From: Asaia bogorensis
GTDB lineage: Bacteria > Pseudomonadota > Alphaproteobacteria > Acetobacterales > Acetobacteraceae
Assembly (NCBI RefSeq): GCF_900465345.1
Contig: NZ_UEGO01000031.1
Coordinates: forward strand, 186,001-250,000
Direction: 5' to 3'
Length of the DNA: 64,000 nucleotides
Each line of letters starts with the position of its first letter. The first letter of the stretch is position 1. Positions 1 to 8,980 of this stretch are shown here, one piece after another. The position numbers were made by a program, and so were the translations under genes. Below the pieces are notes generated by a model. It made no database searches. It saw only the letters and a list, made by a program, of their open reading frames with translations, and was not told where the DNA came from.

Positions 1-303
1 CAGACGCTCTGTCATGCCCTGTGAGAAGCGCCCTGTGGCCGGGTCGGTCGTTCGCGCCGCAAAGCCAAGTTGCGCGAAGGCACCCAAGCGGCCCATGCGC
101 TGGTCGATCTGCTCATACGCTACGATGGCAGAGGCCAGATCGCTGGCACTCGCTTCAGCCAGCCTGCCTTTCAAGCGTTCGGCGAAAGCCTTTGCCTGTT
201 CATCGCACCAGGCGAGATCGTGCTCAATGGAAGGGTCATCGAGGCCGGCATACAGATCCGAGAGATCCCAGCGGGGCAAGGTAGGGCTGTCGGCTTGGGC
301 CAT
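1..303 (-). CDS. pepF: M3-family oligoendopeptidase F, N-terminal part (runs off the left edge)
   Basis: An open frame on the minus strand begins with ATG at 303 and is still open at base 1, giving 101 residues. The start MAQADSPTLPRWDLSDLY carries the WDLSDLY motif typical of the N-terminal oligopeptidase F domain of M3B (PepF) zinc peptidases, which cleave short peptides in the cytoplasm. The HExxH zinc site lies near the C-terminus of the family and is outside the window, so catalytic competence cannot be judged. The family is about 600 residues long. It sits 120 bp downstream of amn on the same strand. That gap holds a short inverted repeat TCTGGT-GACG-ACCAGA at 342-357 but no obvious promoter. 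Confidence 0.82.
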   Translation of the reverse strand, partial: MAQADSPTLPRWDLSDLYAGLDDPSIEHDLAWCDEQAKAFAERLKGRLAEASASDLASAIVAYEQIDQRMGRLGAFAQLGFAARTTDPATGRFSQGMTERL

Positions 304-423
304 GTCGTCGGGTCCTTGTTATCTTTGTCTGTCTCATCCCATCTGGTGACGACCAGAGGGGACAGAAAGAGGGGTATTGCCCCTGCCGTGCAAGAGTGAA
401 CGTCGCGTCCGGTAAATGACGCC

Positions 424-1872
424 CTAGCGGAAAGCCGGTTCGTCAAAGCCGCGCAGCTTGCGCGAATGGAGACTATCCACCCCCCGCTCACGCAGCAGGC
501 GCATGGTCTCGATCCCCACCATGAGGTGCTGGCTGACCCGCTCGCGATAGAACGCATTCGCCATTCCGCGCAGCTTCAGCTCGCCATGCAATGGCTTGTC
601 GGACACACAAAGCAGCGTCCCATAGGGAACGCGAAACCGGAAGCCGTTGGCCGCAATGGTGGCGGATTCCATATCCACAGCGATGGATCGGCTCATATTG
701 ATCTGGGTGAAGAGCGCCCGCAAACGGAGCTCCCAGTTGCGGTTATCGGTCGTCATGACCGTACCTGTGCGAAGCCTGGTCTTGATCTCGCGCTCGTCCA
801 GCCCTGTCACACGCGCCATCGCCTCCTGAAGCGCCACCTGCACCTCTGCAATCGGGGGGACGGGCACCCATGTCGGCAGGTCGTCGTCGAGCACATGGTC
901 GTCGCGCACATAGCCATGCGCCAGCACGTAATCGCCCAGCAGCTGGGTGCGGCGCAGCCCGGCGCAATGGCCTACCATCAGCCAGCAATGAGGGCGCAGA
1001 ACGGCCAGATGATCGGTGATTGTCTTGGCGTTGGAAGGGCCAACACCGATATTGATGAGCGTAATGCCATCACCATCCGGGCGGCAGAGATGATAGGCGG
1101 GCATTTGCGGCAAGGAGGCTGAAGGCTGCCCCGACATACCGGTCTTGCTGTAGATCGCATCGCCCGGCTCGACGAAAGCGCTGTATTCGCCGCCCGCATC
1201 GACCTGTGCACGGGCATAATCGCGAAAGCCATCGACATAGCGCTGATAATTCGTCAGTAGAATGAAGCGCTGGAAATGACGGGGCGCCGTGCCGGTATAG
1301 TGATGCAGGCGCGCAAGCGAATAATCCGTCCGCTCTGCGGTGAAAAGCGCCAGAGCCCTTGGCGCGTCGGGGTCCGGTATGATTTCGCAATTGGCAATGC
1401 GATCATCTGTCGCATGCAGATCCGGTAAGGCGTAATTATCCTGCAGGATCTTTAAATCACTCTCAGTGAGGCCAGTCACAGCCTCTTCCATGACATAGGG
1501 CAGCGGCATGGGGCGACGCGAAAGCCCGACATGCACAGGCTGTCGGTAACATTCGAGTAAGTTCTCGATCTGGGCACGCCAATAGCTGCGAAAGAGCGCA
1601 GGGCGCGTCAGGGTGGTGCCATAGAAGCCGGGCTCAAGCAGGACGCCAAAACGCGGCTTCACATCATGGGGGATCGATCCGCGCGCGAGAGAAAAAGCGA
1701 GATAGGGATAATAGGACTCCGCAGGCTCACGCGCCTCGAAGGCCTTGCGCAGCCGGGATGCCCCCTCGTCGTAAAGCGCTTCGATCCGGTCAAGCGCTGC
1801 CTCGGCATCATGAAACGGCATGAAGCCTGAACCGACCTGGTCGAACATGCCATCCTGATCCGATACGCTCAT
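424..1872 (-). CDS. amn: AMP nucleosidase
   Basis: This 482-residue protein matches proteobacterial Amn in length and in layout: an N-terminal AMP nucleosidase domain (roughly residues 20-190) and a C-terminal nucleoside-phosphorylase fold (roughly 270-470). The stretches ECYRQPVHVGLSRRPMPLPY in the first half and NIGVGPSNAKTITDHLAVLRP and DMESATIAANGFRFRVPYG in the second are family-like. The enzyme hydrolyses AMP to adenine and ribose 5-phosphate in the cytosol, a purine salvage and adenylate-balancing step. It starts at ATG 1872 and diverges from the small gene at 1982 across about 110 bp. That spacer contains an AT-rich GTTATAAC palindrome near 1967-1974 that may belong to either promoter. 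Confidence 0.93.
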   Translation of the reverse strand: MSVSDQDGMFDQVGSGFMPFHDAEAALDRIEALYDEGASRLRKAFEAREPAESYYPYLAFSLARGSIPHDVKPRFGVLLEPGFYGTTLTRPALFRSYWRAQIENLLECYRQPVHVGLSRRPMPLPYVMEEAVTGLTESDLKILQDNYALPDLHATDDRIANCEIIPDPDAPRALALFTAERTDYSLARLHHYTGTAPRHFQRFILLTNYQRYVDGFRDYARAQVDAGGEYSAFVEPGDAIYSKTGMSGQPSASLPQMPAYHLCRPDGDGITLINIGVGPSNAKTITDHLAVLRPHCWLMVGHCAGLRRTQLLGDYVLAHGYVRDDHVLDDDLPTWVPVPPIAEVQVALQEAMARVTGLDEREIKTRLRTGTVMTTDNRNWELRLRALFTQINMSRSIAVDMESATIAANGFRFRVPYGTLLCVSDKPLHGELKLRGMANAFYRERVSQHLMVGIETMRLLRERGVDSLHSRKLRGFDEPAFR

Positions 1873-1981
1873 CCTGCATCCTTCCCGTTTTTCAGCCCGC
1901 TCTTGAGGGGGTTGCGATCAGGCTAGCCCGAACTGCAGAACGACGATAGACGCAGATATCGGTACGTTATAACATAACAGC

Positions 1982-2440
1982 ATGAGCCATCACGATTCCG
2001 CCTCGCCTGCCGCTATCCGTTCTGCGAACGTGCAAAGCCGACTCACCCCCGGGGCTGCTGGAAGAAGATCGTCCAGACGCAAGGCGTCTTCAGATAATGA
2101 CGGCACCTGCCGCAAAATGATCTGGCGCAGGCTGGAAGGCGATTCATGGGAGGCGTTCGATGCCCTGCCCCGCGCCATTCGCCTTCGGTTGACCGAACAT
2201 GTCTATGATGCCTGGTCGGTCAATGCTCTGGCGCTATGGCGACACTACAAGAAAGTGCATGGTGCAACCGAAAGGGCTGAACGGGCCATGATCCGCTATC
2301 TCGATTACTGTGAGAGACTTGAGCAGCAAGCCTTCATCGAGCGCCACGGCGCCCTAGCCCATCAGGCGGCGGGTGCCACACCGTTACGCTATGAAGCCTC
2401 GCGCCAGAACGCGTTCGTCGGGAAACGAGAGGCACTCTGA
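1982..2440 (+). CDS. Small orphan protein resembling DUF6525
   Basis: A 152-residue protein with a basic, serine-rich N-terminus (about residues 1-45) and a helical core, roughly residues 55-110, containing FDALPRAIRLRLTEHVYDAW. The D-x-LP-x-x-[IL]R...WS pattern resembles the DUF6525 family of alphaproteobacterial proteins of unknown function; I recognise this by pattern only. No signal peptide, membrane segment or catalytic motif is visible. It is divergent from amn and followed by about 300 bp without a convincing gene. Two ATG codons are not available nearby, so the start at 1982 is the simplest choice; an internal GTG start is possible because the first 45 residues look poorly conserved in type. 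Confidence 0.6.
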   Translation: MSHHDSASPAAIRSANVQSRLTPGAAGRRSSRRKASSDNDGTCRKMIWRRLEGDSWEAFDALPRAIRLRLTEHVYDAWSVNALALWRHYKKVHGATERAERAMIRYLDYCERLEQQAFIERHGALAHQAAGATPLRYEASRQNAFVGKREAL

Positions 2441-2744
2441 ACTGGTCGTTTATTTTCCAATGACTATGCCGGTTGCGTTTAATTAACGCCCATCACACCA
2501 TTGTCACGCACTCGATCATGGACAGTCTGCCATATACTCGCACTGTCATGCGTTATTCAGCATTTTATTCCTCTATCCGATTGAAAATTGATGAGGGTTT
2601 TCTGTACGAAGGCGTGCGTCCCCTGCAATCTTACTGCGTGAGGCCGCAGGATCGAGAGGGCTTGATCTTCTGAGCAATACCCAATCGACCGCCGGACTGG
2701 AGCGCCCCCCTCTTCTGGGTGCTCCCTATATCGCTCATCATCCT
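2441..2744. other. Intergenic region before the efflux operon
   Basis: About 300 bp with no convincing gene. The AT content is higher than in the neighbours, as expected for a control region. It holds the palindrome described at 2475-2489 and a -10-like TATACT at 2533-2538 without a matching -35 at the usual spacing. The frame of the downstream MFS gene stays open back to 2595 but offers no ATG, GTG or TTG before 2745. A 66-codon frame from 2473 to 2673 is present but looks random in composition. Confidence 0.5.
2475..2489. promoter_or_regulatory. Palindrome GCGTT-TAATT-AACGC, possible operator of the efflux operon
   Basis: A 15-bp inverted repeat with perfect 5-bp arms lies 255 bp before the MFS start, in an otherwise gene-free control region. 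Its AT-rich centre and symmetry resemble binding sites of LysR-, MarR- or TetR-type regulators, which commonly govern MFS/HlyD/OMF pumps. No regulator gene is adjacent, so the assignment rests only on position and symmetry. Confidence 0.3.
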
Positions 2745-4238
2745 ATGTGGCGGCGGGTTCTCTATGCCTGCATGGGTGTTTTCATGCCCATCATCGCCTC
2801 AACCCAGAATGCGCTTATCTCGGGCAATCTCGGGAGTGCCGCCGGTGAGGCGGGGCTGACCACAGCCGAAGCGGAATGGCTGATTGCGGCCTTTGTGGGG
2901 GCAGCGGCCTTCGCCAATCTGGTCGTCATCAAGGGACGCCAGCAATTCGGCGTCATGTTCTTTCTCATCACCCTGCTCGGGGTGAATGTGGCGACCGGAC
3001 TGCTGCTGATCGCCGCCCCATGTTTCGCGACACTGATCATCAACCGTGCCAGCAACGGGTTGATGGTTTCGACCAGTGTGGCGGGCGGCGTCTACTACCT
3101 CATACAGGCGCTGCCGAAATCGCATCGCGTCATGGCCATTGCCATTGCCATCGCCTCGTTGCAGATTGCCAATCCACTGGCGGCATTGATACCTGTCGAA
3201 ACATTGACCCGGGCGGGCAACCATGGATTTGCCTGCCTCGCTACGGCATGCGCGGCCCTGCAACTTGCTCTTGTGCTGCTTCTTCCCTTGCCAAAGACCA
3301 ATATGGGTCGTGTCTTCGAGAAAATGGATGGCGTATCGGCGCTGCTCATGTGCGGCATGTCCGTCTGTCTGGCATCATTCCTGACCTTCGGTCGGACCAT
3401 GTGGTGGACCGATACGCCCTGGATCGGGTGGCTGCTTGTCGGCACGATCGGGTTCAGCGCGACGGCACTTGGGGTAGAGCTCTGCCGTACACGCCCCCTC
3501 CTGCAGATTGACTGGCTAAGCACCGGCACGATCCTGCGTTTTGCGCTTGTCGCGATCATGGAACGGCTTCTGTTATCCGAACAGAATACTGGCGCAATCG
3601 GATTGCTGGGGCATGCTGGGCTGCTCAATGACCAGTATCATACACTTTATCTGCTGGTGATCCTCGGCATGGTGGCAGGCCTGACTGTCATGGGGCTCAC
3701 CCTTTCGGCCCGGGCCATACCTTATCAATGCATCGTGGCCCTGCTCGCAATTGCGTTTGCTGCCTGGCTCGATTCAGGCAGCAATGGCCTGACACGCCCC
3801 ATGAACATGTACCTCTCCCAGATGCTACTTGGATTTGGAACCACGCTCTTCGTCGGCCCGGCGCTGCTCTATGGTGTCATTCTGGTGCTCAAATCGGATA
3901 CGAGCCATTTCATCTCGACCATCTATGTCTTTGCCATCACGCAAAGCATCGGCAGCGTCACCGGGGCGGCCCTGCTCGGCAGCATCCAGTATTATTACGA
4001 ACGCTACGCCCTGACCGGATTCAGCTCACGTCTTGCTGACACAGCCAGCCTCTCCCTCGCCACGACGGGTCGTGGCCTTAGTGGCGTTTCCAGCACCCTT
4101 TCCGATCAATCCGCCATCATGGGGTATCTGAACCTGTTCGGTTTCGTTGCCACCCTGGCGCTTGGCGCCGCCATTCTGATCGGTCTCTTCCTCATCGGGC
4201 GGCATCTCATGCATCTGGCAAGCAAGCGCACTTCATGA
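2745..4238 (+). CDS. MFS efflux transporter (DHA2/EmrB-like), inner-membrane part of a tripartite pump
   Basis: A 497-residue polytopic protein with 12 to 14 predicted membrane helices spread over its whole length. It is encoded directly ahead of, and overlaps by ATGA, a HlyD/EmrA-type adaptor and then an outer-membrane factor, which marks it as the proton-driven pump of a drug or aromatic-acid exporter. Typical EmrB sequence motifs are weak, so the substrate is not predictable and the protein may belong to a divergent MFS subgroup. The start is uncertain. ATG 2745 has no clear Shine-Dalgarno sequence, while the frame remains open upstream to 2595, where only a CTG at 2670 follows a GAGAGGG at 2654-2660. 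Residues upstream of 2745 (for example LLGAPYIAHHP) look protein-like. Confidence 0.82.
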   Translation: MWRRVLYACMGVFMPIIASTQNALISGNLGSAAGEAGLTTAEAEWLIAAFVGAAAFANLVVIKGRQQFGVMFFLITLLGVNVATGLLLIAAPCFATLIINRASNGLMVSTSVAGGVYYLIQALPKSHRVMAIAIAIASLQIANPLAALIPVETLTRAGNHGFACLATACAALQLALVLLLPLPKTNMGRVFEKMDGVSALLMCGMSVCLASFLTFGRTMWWTDTPWIGWLLVGTIGFSATALGVELCRTRPLLQIDWLSTGTILRFALVAIMERLLLSEQNTGAIGLLGHAGLLNDQYHTLYLLVILGMVAGLTVMGLTLSARAIPYQCIVALLAIAFAAWLDSGSNGLTRPMNMYLSQMLLGFGTTLFVGPALLYGVILVLKSDTSHFISTIYVFAITQSIGSVTGAALLGSIQYYYERYALTGFSSRLADTASLSLATTGRGLSGVSSTLSDQSAIMGYLNLFGFVATLALGAAILIGLFLIGRHLMHLASKRTS

Positions 4239-5428
4239 CCGACACGAATGCCTCTCCCCCTGATCAGCACGCCCCTCCTCCCGGCAAGCCGGCCCCTGCG
4301 ACCGACAAACCGGCGACGATCTGGCATCCGCCGCGTCGGAATATCAAGGTACTGAGCCTGGTGGCACTGCTGGCCTGCATTGCCATCACCTGTGTGCTGG
4401 CAACCTTCGACCTTGCCCCTTTCAGGACCAATGGTGTGAGCACGGATGATGCCTATGTGCAGGGCCATGTCACCATCGTGGCGCCTGAAGTGCCGGGTTA
4501 TATCGAGGGGGTTTTCGTGACCGACTTCGCCCCGGTGCATAAGGGACAGCTTCTGGTGCAGATTGACGAAAGCACCTATCGCGCCCGCGTGGCACAGTCC
4601 GAAGCCGATCTTGCAAGCAGGCAGGCCGCGCTGGACAATAACAGACAGAACCAGGCCTCGGCCCGTGCCCGGCTCGACCAGCGTCAGGCGGCCCTGATGA
4701 CGGCACAGGCCCACCTGACCCGCAGCACGGCGGATCATCGGCGACAAGCGGCCCTCGTGGGCGATCAGAGCGTGTCGCGTGTGGAATATGATTCCGGCCT
4801 CGATGCCCTGCGTTCCGACCAGGCGGCACTGCGTCAGGCCCAGGCCGATATCCGTGCCGCACAGGCCGATGTGAAGGCGGCGGATGTGCAGGAAGCAGTT
4901 CTCAGCGCGCAGGTTCGTCAGGCTGCCGCAACCCTTGACTCGGCGCGCATCGACCTCGGTCGCACCCATATACGCGCAGCCAGTGATGGGGTAATTGGCC
5001 GCACGGGCGGCACGCATATTGGCGCCTATGTGGGGGCAGGCACCGCGCTCTTCTCTCTGGTCCCCCATGAGCGCTGGGTGGTTGCCGAGTACAAGGAAGC
5101 CCAGACTGGCAATATCCGCATCGGTCAGGCAGCCTCTTTCACCGTGGACGGCCTGAACGGGCAGAAATTCACAGGACGGGTTTTCCGTATCGCCCCGGCG
5201 ACGGGCTCAGAATTTGCAGTCGTCAAACCGGATAATGCGACGGGCAATTTCGTGAAAATTCCCCAGCGTATCGGCATCTATATTGCCGTTGACCCGAACC
5301 AGCCCAACGCCGATCGCCTTGCTCCGGGCATGTCGGTCGAATCCTACGTCGCCACGCCGCCTCAGTCGTCTTCGGATAGCGCCCGGCCCACGGCTGACAA
5401 CGGCACAGCGGGAACCCAGACGCCATGA
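4235..5428 (+). CDS. HlyD/EmrA-family periplasmic adaptor
   Basis: This 397-residue protein has a proline-rich cytoplasmic N-terminus, a single membrane anchor at about residues 37-58, then STDDAYVQGHVTIVAP, the hallmark of EmrA/HlyD adaptors. A lipoyl half-motif, a long alanine- and glutamine-rich coiled-coil hairpin (about residues 110-235), the second lipoyl half and a beta-barrel follow. The adaptor links the inner-membrane MFS pump to the outer-membrane channel across the periplasm. The ATG overlaps the MFS stop (ATGA at 4235) and its own stop overlaps the next start (ATGA at 5425), so the three proteins are probably translationally coupled and made together. Confidence 0.92.
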   Translation: MTDTNASPPDQHAPPPGKPAPATDKPATIWHPPRRNIKVLSLVALLACIAITCVLATFDLAPFRTNGVSTDDAYVQGHVTIVAPEVPGYIEGVFVTDFAPVHKGQLLVQIDESTYRARVAQSEADLASRQAALDNNRQNQASARARLDQRQAALMTAQAHLTRSTADHRRQAALVGDQSVSRVEYDSGLDALRSDQAALRQAQADIRAAQADVKAADVQEAVLSAQVRQAAATLDSARIDLGRTHIRAASDGVIGRTGGTHIGAYVGAGTALFSLVPHERWVVAEYKEAQTGNIRIGQAASFTVDGLNGQKFTGRVFRIAPATGSEFAVVKPDNATGNFVKIPQRIGIYIAVDPNQPNADRLAPGMSVESYVATPPQSSSDSARPTADNGTAGTQTP

Positions 5429-6870
5429 AAACTGGTTATGGCTCGCGGCGATACTATCCCGCCAAAATCCTGACCGGGCTGTGCCTTTTATCGCTCAGTG
5501 CGACGGGGTGTCAGGAGGGGGATTTCAACCTGCCGAAAGGCTCTGCCGTGGTGGCACCGGCACAATGGCGGAAGGGTGACCAGGCAGCGGTGCACACGAA
5601 GCTCGACCCGCAATGGTGGGGACAGTTCGGCGACCCTGTTCTGGTGGCTCTTGTCGCCCATGCGCTGGACAACAACCCAGATCTCGCTCTAGCGGCTGAA
5701 AATGTCATGCAGGCGCGTGCACAAATGCGCCTCGCCCTCAGTGCCCAGCTTCCCCATATCGATGGTCAGGCTCTTGGTATCGGCAATAGCCGCCTCTTCG
5801 GATCGAATTTCAGCCAGTATATTCTTGGCGGTGGCCTGACATTCGATTTCGATCTGTTCGGCAAGCTGCGCGAGCAGACCCGTGCGGCCCGGATCCAGAC
5901 CCTTGCCAGCGCTGCGAACAGGGAAGCCGTCCGTCTGGCACTGATCGGCGATACGGTACGTGCCTATGTGTCACTTCAGGCCTCGCGCACGGCGCTGGAA
6001 GTGCTGCAACGCACATTGATCGTTCGGCAGAATGAACTGGTCCGCGTGCGCCACCAGCTTGCCACCGGCTATGAGAAAACCAGCACCTTCGATCAGGCGA
6101 GCGCTCTGGTCAGCGACGCCCAATCCCAGATCGAGTCGACCCGCCTGCAGATTTCACAGCAGGAGAACGCCCTTGCCGTGCTTTTGGGCGAAATGCCCAG
6201 TGACGAGATGGCGCGTCTGACGCAAGGCAAACCGCTCGCCGCACTCACGCTCCCTTCAGCGGTAACCCCCGTTCCGGCGCGTCTGCTCGCCAACCGGCCT
6301 GATCTTATTGCGGCAGCAGACCAGATCATCGCAGCCGATCACTCCCTGCGCTCCGCCCGTGCCGCCTTTTTGCCCGATATCAGCATCAATCCCGGCATCG
6401 GGACGGCGGGGGGCACAACCCCCATCTCGGGCACGATCTGGTCTCTGGGCGGTAGCATGCTGGCGCCTATTTTCGAGGGCGGCGCTCTGCGCGCCCGCGA
6501 AAGCATGGCAGTATCGCAGCGCAACCAGGCCGCATGGAGCTACCGCAAGGTGGCGGTTCAGGCATTTCGCGAGGTGCAGGATGCCCTTACTGGCGTAACC
6601 CGACTGGCGGCACAGGAAGAGAGTCTGCAACGCAGCCTTGAGGCACGACGCCACACCCTTGAGGATGCCCGCAAGGAACTCGCGACCGGCTATGTCAATT
6701 ATTTCGATGTCGCCAATGCCGAAACCGCAGCCTTGTCAGCCGAGCTTCAGACTGTTCAGATCAGGGCATCGAGACTGGCCGAAATCGCCACGCTTTATCA
6801 GGCAGCAGGCGGCGGCTGGACTCCGCCCAAGGATGTGCGCCCCCTGCCCGCTCATGGCGACAGGTCTTGA
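5425..6870 (+). CDS. Outer-membrane efflux lipoprotein, NodT/OprM type
   Basis: A 481-residue protein with a lipoprotein signal peptide ending in LSATGC (acylated Cys near residue 29) and two repeats of the outer-membrane efflux protein domain. The repeats show WWGQFGDPVLVALVAHALDNNPDL near the N-terminus and a matching LATGYVNYFDVANAE segment near the C-terminus. These proteins trimerise into a channel-tunnel through the outer membrane. It is the third gene of the pump operon, coupled to the adaptor by an ATGA overlap. It ends 70 bp before the convergent pbpC gene. No strong terminator hairpin is visible in that gap. Confidence 0.92.
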   Translation: MKTGYGSRRYYPAKILTGLCLLSLSATGCQEGDFNLPKGSAVVAPAQWRKGDQAAVHTKLDPQWWGQFGDPVLVALVAHALDNNPDLALAAENVMQARAQMRLALSAQLPHIDGQALGIGNSRLFGSNFSQYILGGGLTFDFDLFGKLREQTRAARIQTLASAANREAVRLALIGDTVRAYVSLQASRTALEVLQRTLIVRQNELVRVRHQLATGYEKTSTFDQASALVSDAQSQIESTRLQISQQENALAVLLGEMPSDEMARLTQGKPLAALTLPSAVTPVPARLLANRPDLIAAADQIIAADHSLRSARAAFLPDISINPGIGTAGGTTPISGTIWSLGGSMLAPIFEGGALRARESMAVSQRNQAAWSYRKVAVQAFREVQDALTGVTRLAAQEESLQRSLEARRHTLEDARKELATGYVNYFDVANAETAALSAELQTVQIRASRLAEIATLYQAAGGGWTPPKDVRPLPAHGDRS

Positions 6871-6940
6871 ACGCGGATAGTCCATGACAATCGAAAAGCG
6901 CGCAGTCTTAAAAAAGGGCGCCAGTGCTTCTGCTTGGCGT

Positions 6941-8980
6941 TCAACGGACCCTGATATCCACCGCACTGCCCGCACCGGTGGCATCTACAAGGGCAATATG
7001 AACGAAGCCGGGGCTGTCCGGCTTCCATGACGGCGTGATCCCGACCGGTGTGTCGAGTGGTACGCCATTGATGAGCCAGCGATAGGGTTCCGTTCCCCCG
7101 CTGGCCACCAACCCCAACGGGGTGACCTGACCATCCTCGGCGAAGCACTCCACCACGCCTCCGTTGCCCGGCTGCACGATACGCGGCCCTGCATTGTCAC
7201 GCGCCCTCACCAGAGCGGGCGACAGCGAGGCAGCGGGGGCCATGGCGTCCGGGTCTTCACCCCCGTCAGGAGGCAGGATGTCGAAAACATTCATGAGCAA
7301 CGGTGCGCTGGTCCCGAGCCCGGTAATTCCGGGTACGGCGGTACCGTCGGGCCGTCCGCCCCAGACCACGACAATCCAATCCCCCCTCACCCCGACAGCC
7401 CAAGCATCGCGCTGCCCGTATGAGGTGCCTGTCTTGAAGGCCACGCGCTGGTCCTGCGTGTCGATGCGTCCTTTAGGCAACGGCGTGCCGCGCAGGATGG
7501 ACATAATCTGATGGGCAGCATGACCGCCGATCATTCTCATCCCCTCAGAAGGCGCGACGGGCCAGTCCAGTCCGACCGGACGTGACATGCCGTGATTGGC
7601 AAAGATGGCGTAGAGCCGCGCCAGATCGAGCGGCGTGATGCCAACACCCCCCAGTGCGAGGGCCAGACTCGGCGGTGTCGCCGGAGGAAGTTTCAGCCTT
7701 ATGCCGGCGGCATCGAGCGTTCCGGCAAAATAGGACGCGCCGATCATGTCGAGCGCCCTCACGGCTGGCAGATTATACGACCGTTGCAGGGCATTGCGTA
7801 TGGTGGTCGTACCATGAAAGACGCGGTCGTAATTGCGTGGCGCGTAGCCGCCAAAGCGCGTGGCGCGATCCTGTATGAGCGTATCGGGCGCCAGATAGCC
7901 CAGCTGAAAGGCGAGCGCATAGATTGCGGGCTTGAGTGTCGACCCCGGTGAGCGCCATGAGGTGATCATATCCGCAGCGCAGCCCGAGCAGGCATTGCCG
8001 GCATTGCCTTGCCATGCCGCGATACCCCCGTCGCGCTGCGCCACCAGAACAGCCCATGTGCCCCCTTCCGGCGGGGGTGTCTGGCGCAGGATACGCGCGA
8101 GATTGCTCTGGATACGCCGGTCGAGCGACGCCTGATAGACGTTGCGCGTCCCCTGCCGCCACTGCCAGGTCAACGCACCCTGCGCCTCATGAGCAATTCC
8201 GGCGGGTATCACGGCGAAGGGCGTTGCCTCCCCTGCGGTGCGCAGGGATGGATGGTCCACAAGCAGGGCTGCAACGGCCCTGTGCGCCGCCTGCGGATGA
8301 CGGTCGGGGCGCAGGGCTTCCGGATGACGGGCCATCACGATCAGAAGGGCCGCCTCCTCATCGCTCAGATGCAGGGGCTCATGCCCGAACCAGAGGAGCG
8401 ACGCCGCGCGTATGCCCTCGATGTTCCGGCTTTCCGGCGCGAGTGTCAGATAGAGATCCAGAACACCCCGATGCCCGTAGCGCCATTCAAGCTGAAGCGC
8501 CCGCGCCATATCCTGAATCTTGCCGCGCCAGCTGTGGCGATGCGGGCTGAGCAGCCGGGCCGTCTGCATGGCCAGGGTCGAGCCGCCCGAGACGATATGG
8601 CCGCGGGTGGTGAGCTGATAACCCGCCCGCAACAGCGACAGGGGATCAATTCCCGGGTGCAGCCAGAAACGCCTGTCCTCGATCGCGAGCAGCATGGCGC
8701 GATAATGCGGATCGACCGATGCGGCCGGTGTGGCGAAACGCCATGCGCCATCGCGGCTCACTCGTCCGTCCATTACCTCGCCACGCCTGTCCTGCATCAG
8801 CAGGGCGAAGGCGCGGGCACGCGACATATCGGGCGGAAAAAGTCTGTCTGCCCCCCAGAGCAGCGCCACCGTCAGGGTGACACAACCCAGAAGGGCGCAG
8901 ACCATCCGGCCTGACCGGGACAGACGGCGCGTCGGACGAGGCGCCGGACTAACCGCCGGTATCTCGCGCCCTTCGTTCAT
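6941..8980 (-). CDS. pbpC: Penicillin-binding protein 1C, peptidoglycan glycosyltransferase/transpeptidase
   Basis: The 679 residues contain a membrane anchor at about 26-44, a GT51 glycosyltransferase domain with catalytic Glu101 in EDRRFWLHPG and the GGSTLAMQ motif, a transpeptidase domain with SPGSTLK (SxxK), SYN and KTGTS motifs, and a C-terminal BiPBP_C domain. It is a class A PBP acting on the periplasmic face of the inner membrane. It overlaps the upstream alpha-2-macroglobulin gene by ATGA (8977-8980). The pairing of pbpC with a bacterial alpha-2-macroglobulin gene is widespread in proteobacteria and is read as a peptidoglycan-repair plus protease-trap unit. All catalytic motifs are present. 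Confidence 0.95.
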   Translation of the reverse strand: MNEGREIPAVSPAPRPTRRLSRSGRMVCALLGCVTLTVALLWGADRLFPPDMSRARAFALLMQDRRGEVMDGRVSRDGAWRFATPAASVDPHYRAMLLAIEDRRFWLHPGIDPLSLLRAGYQLTTRGHIVSGGSTLAMQTARLLSPHRHSWRGKIQDMARALQLEWRYGHRGVLDLYLTLAPESRNIEGIRAASLLWFGHEPLHLSDEEAALLIVMARHPEALRPDRHPQAAHRAVAALLVDHPSLRTAGEATPFAVIPAGIAHEAQGALTWQWRQGTRNVYQASLDRRIQSNLARILRQTPPPEGGTWAVLVAQRDGGIAAWQGNAGNACSGCAADMITSWRSPGSTLKPAIYALAFQLGYLAPDTLIQDRATRFGGYAPRNYDRVFHGTTTIRNALQRSYNLPAVRALDMIGASYFAGTLDAAGIRLKLPPATPPSLALALGGVGITPLDLARLYAIFANHGMSRPVGLDWPVAPSEGMRMIGGHAAHQIMSILRGTPLPKGRIDTQDQRVAFKTGTSYGQRDAWAVGVRGDWIVVVWGGRPDGTAVPGITGLGTSAPLLMNVFDILPPDGGEDPDAMAPAASLSPALVRARDNAGPRIVQPGNGGVVECFAEDGQVTPLGLVASGGTEPYRWLINGVPLDTPVGITPSWKPDSPGFVHIALVDATGAGSAVDIRVR

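Noticed and set aside
2473-2673. 66-codon frame upstream of the MFS gene
   Set aside because: No ribosome binding site, composition unlike a protein, and it overlaps the likely control region of the efflux operon.
4106-5068. 320-codon minus-strand frame inside the adaptor gene
   Set aside because: Shadow of the HlyD-type adaptor; the adaptor has signature motifs and coupled neighbours.
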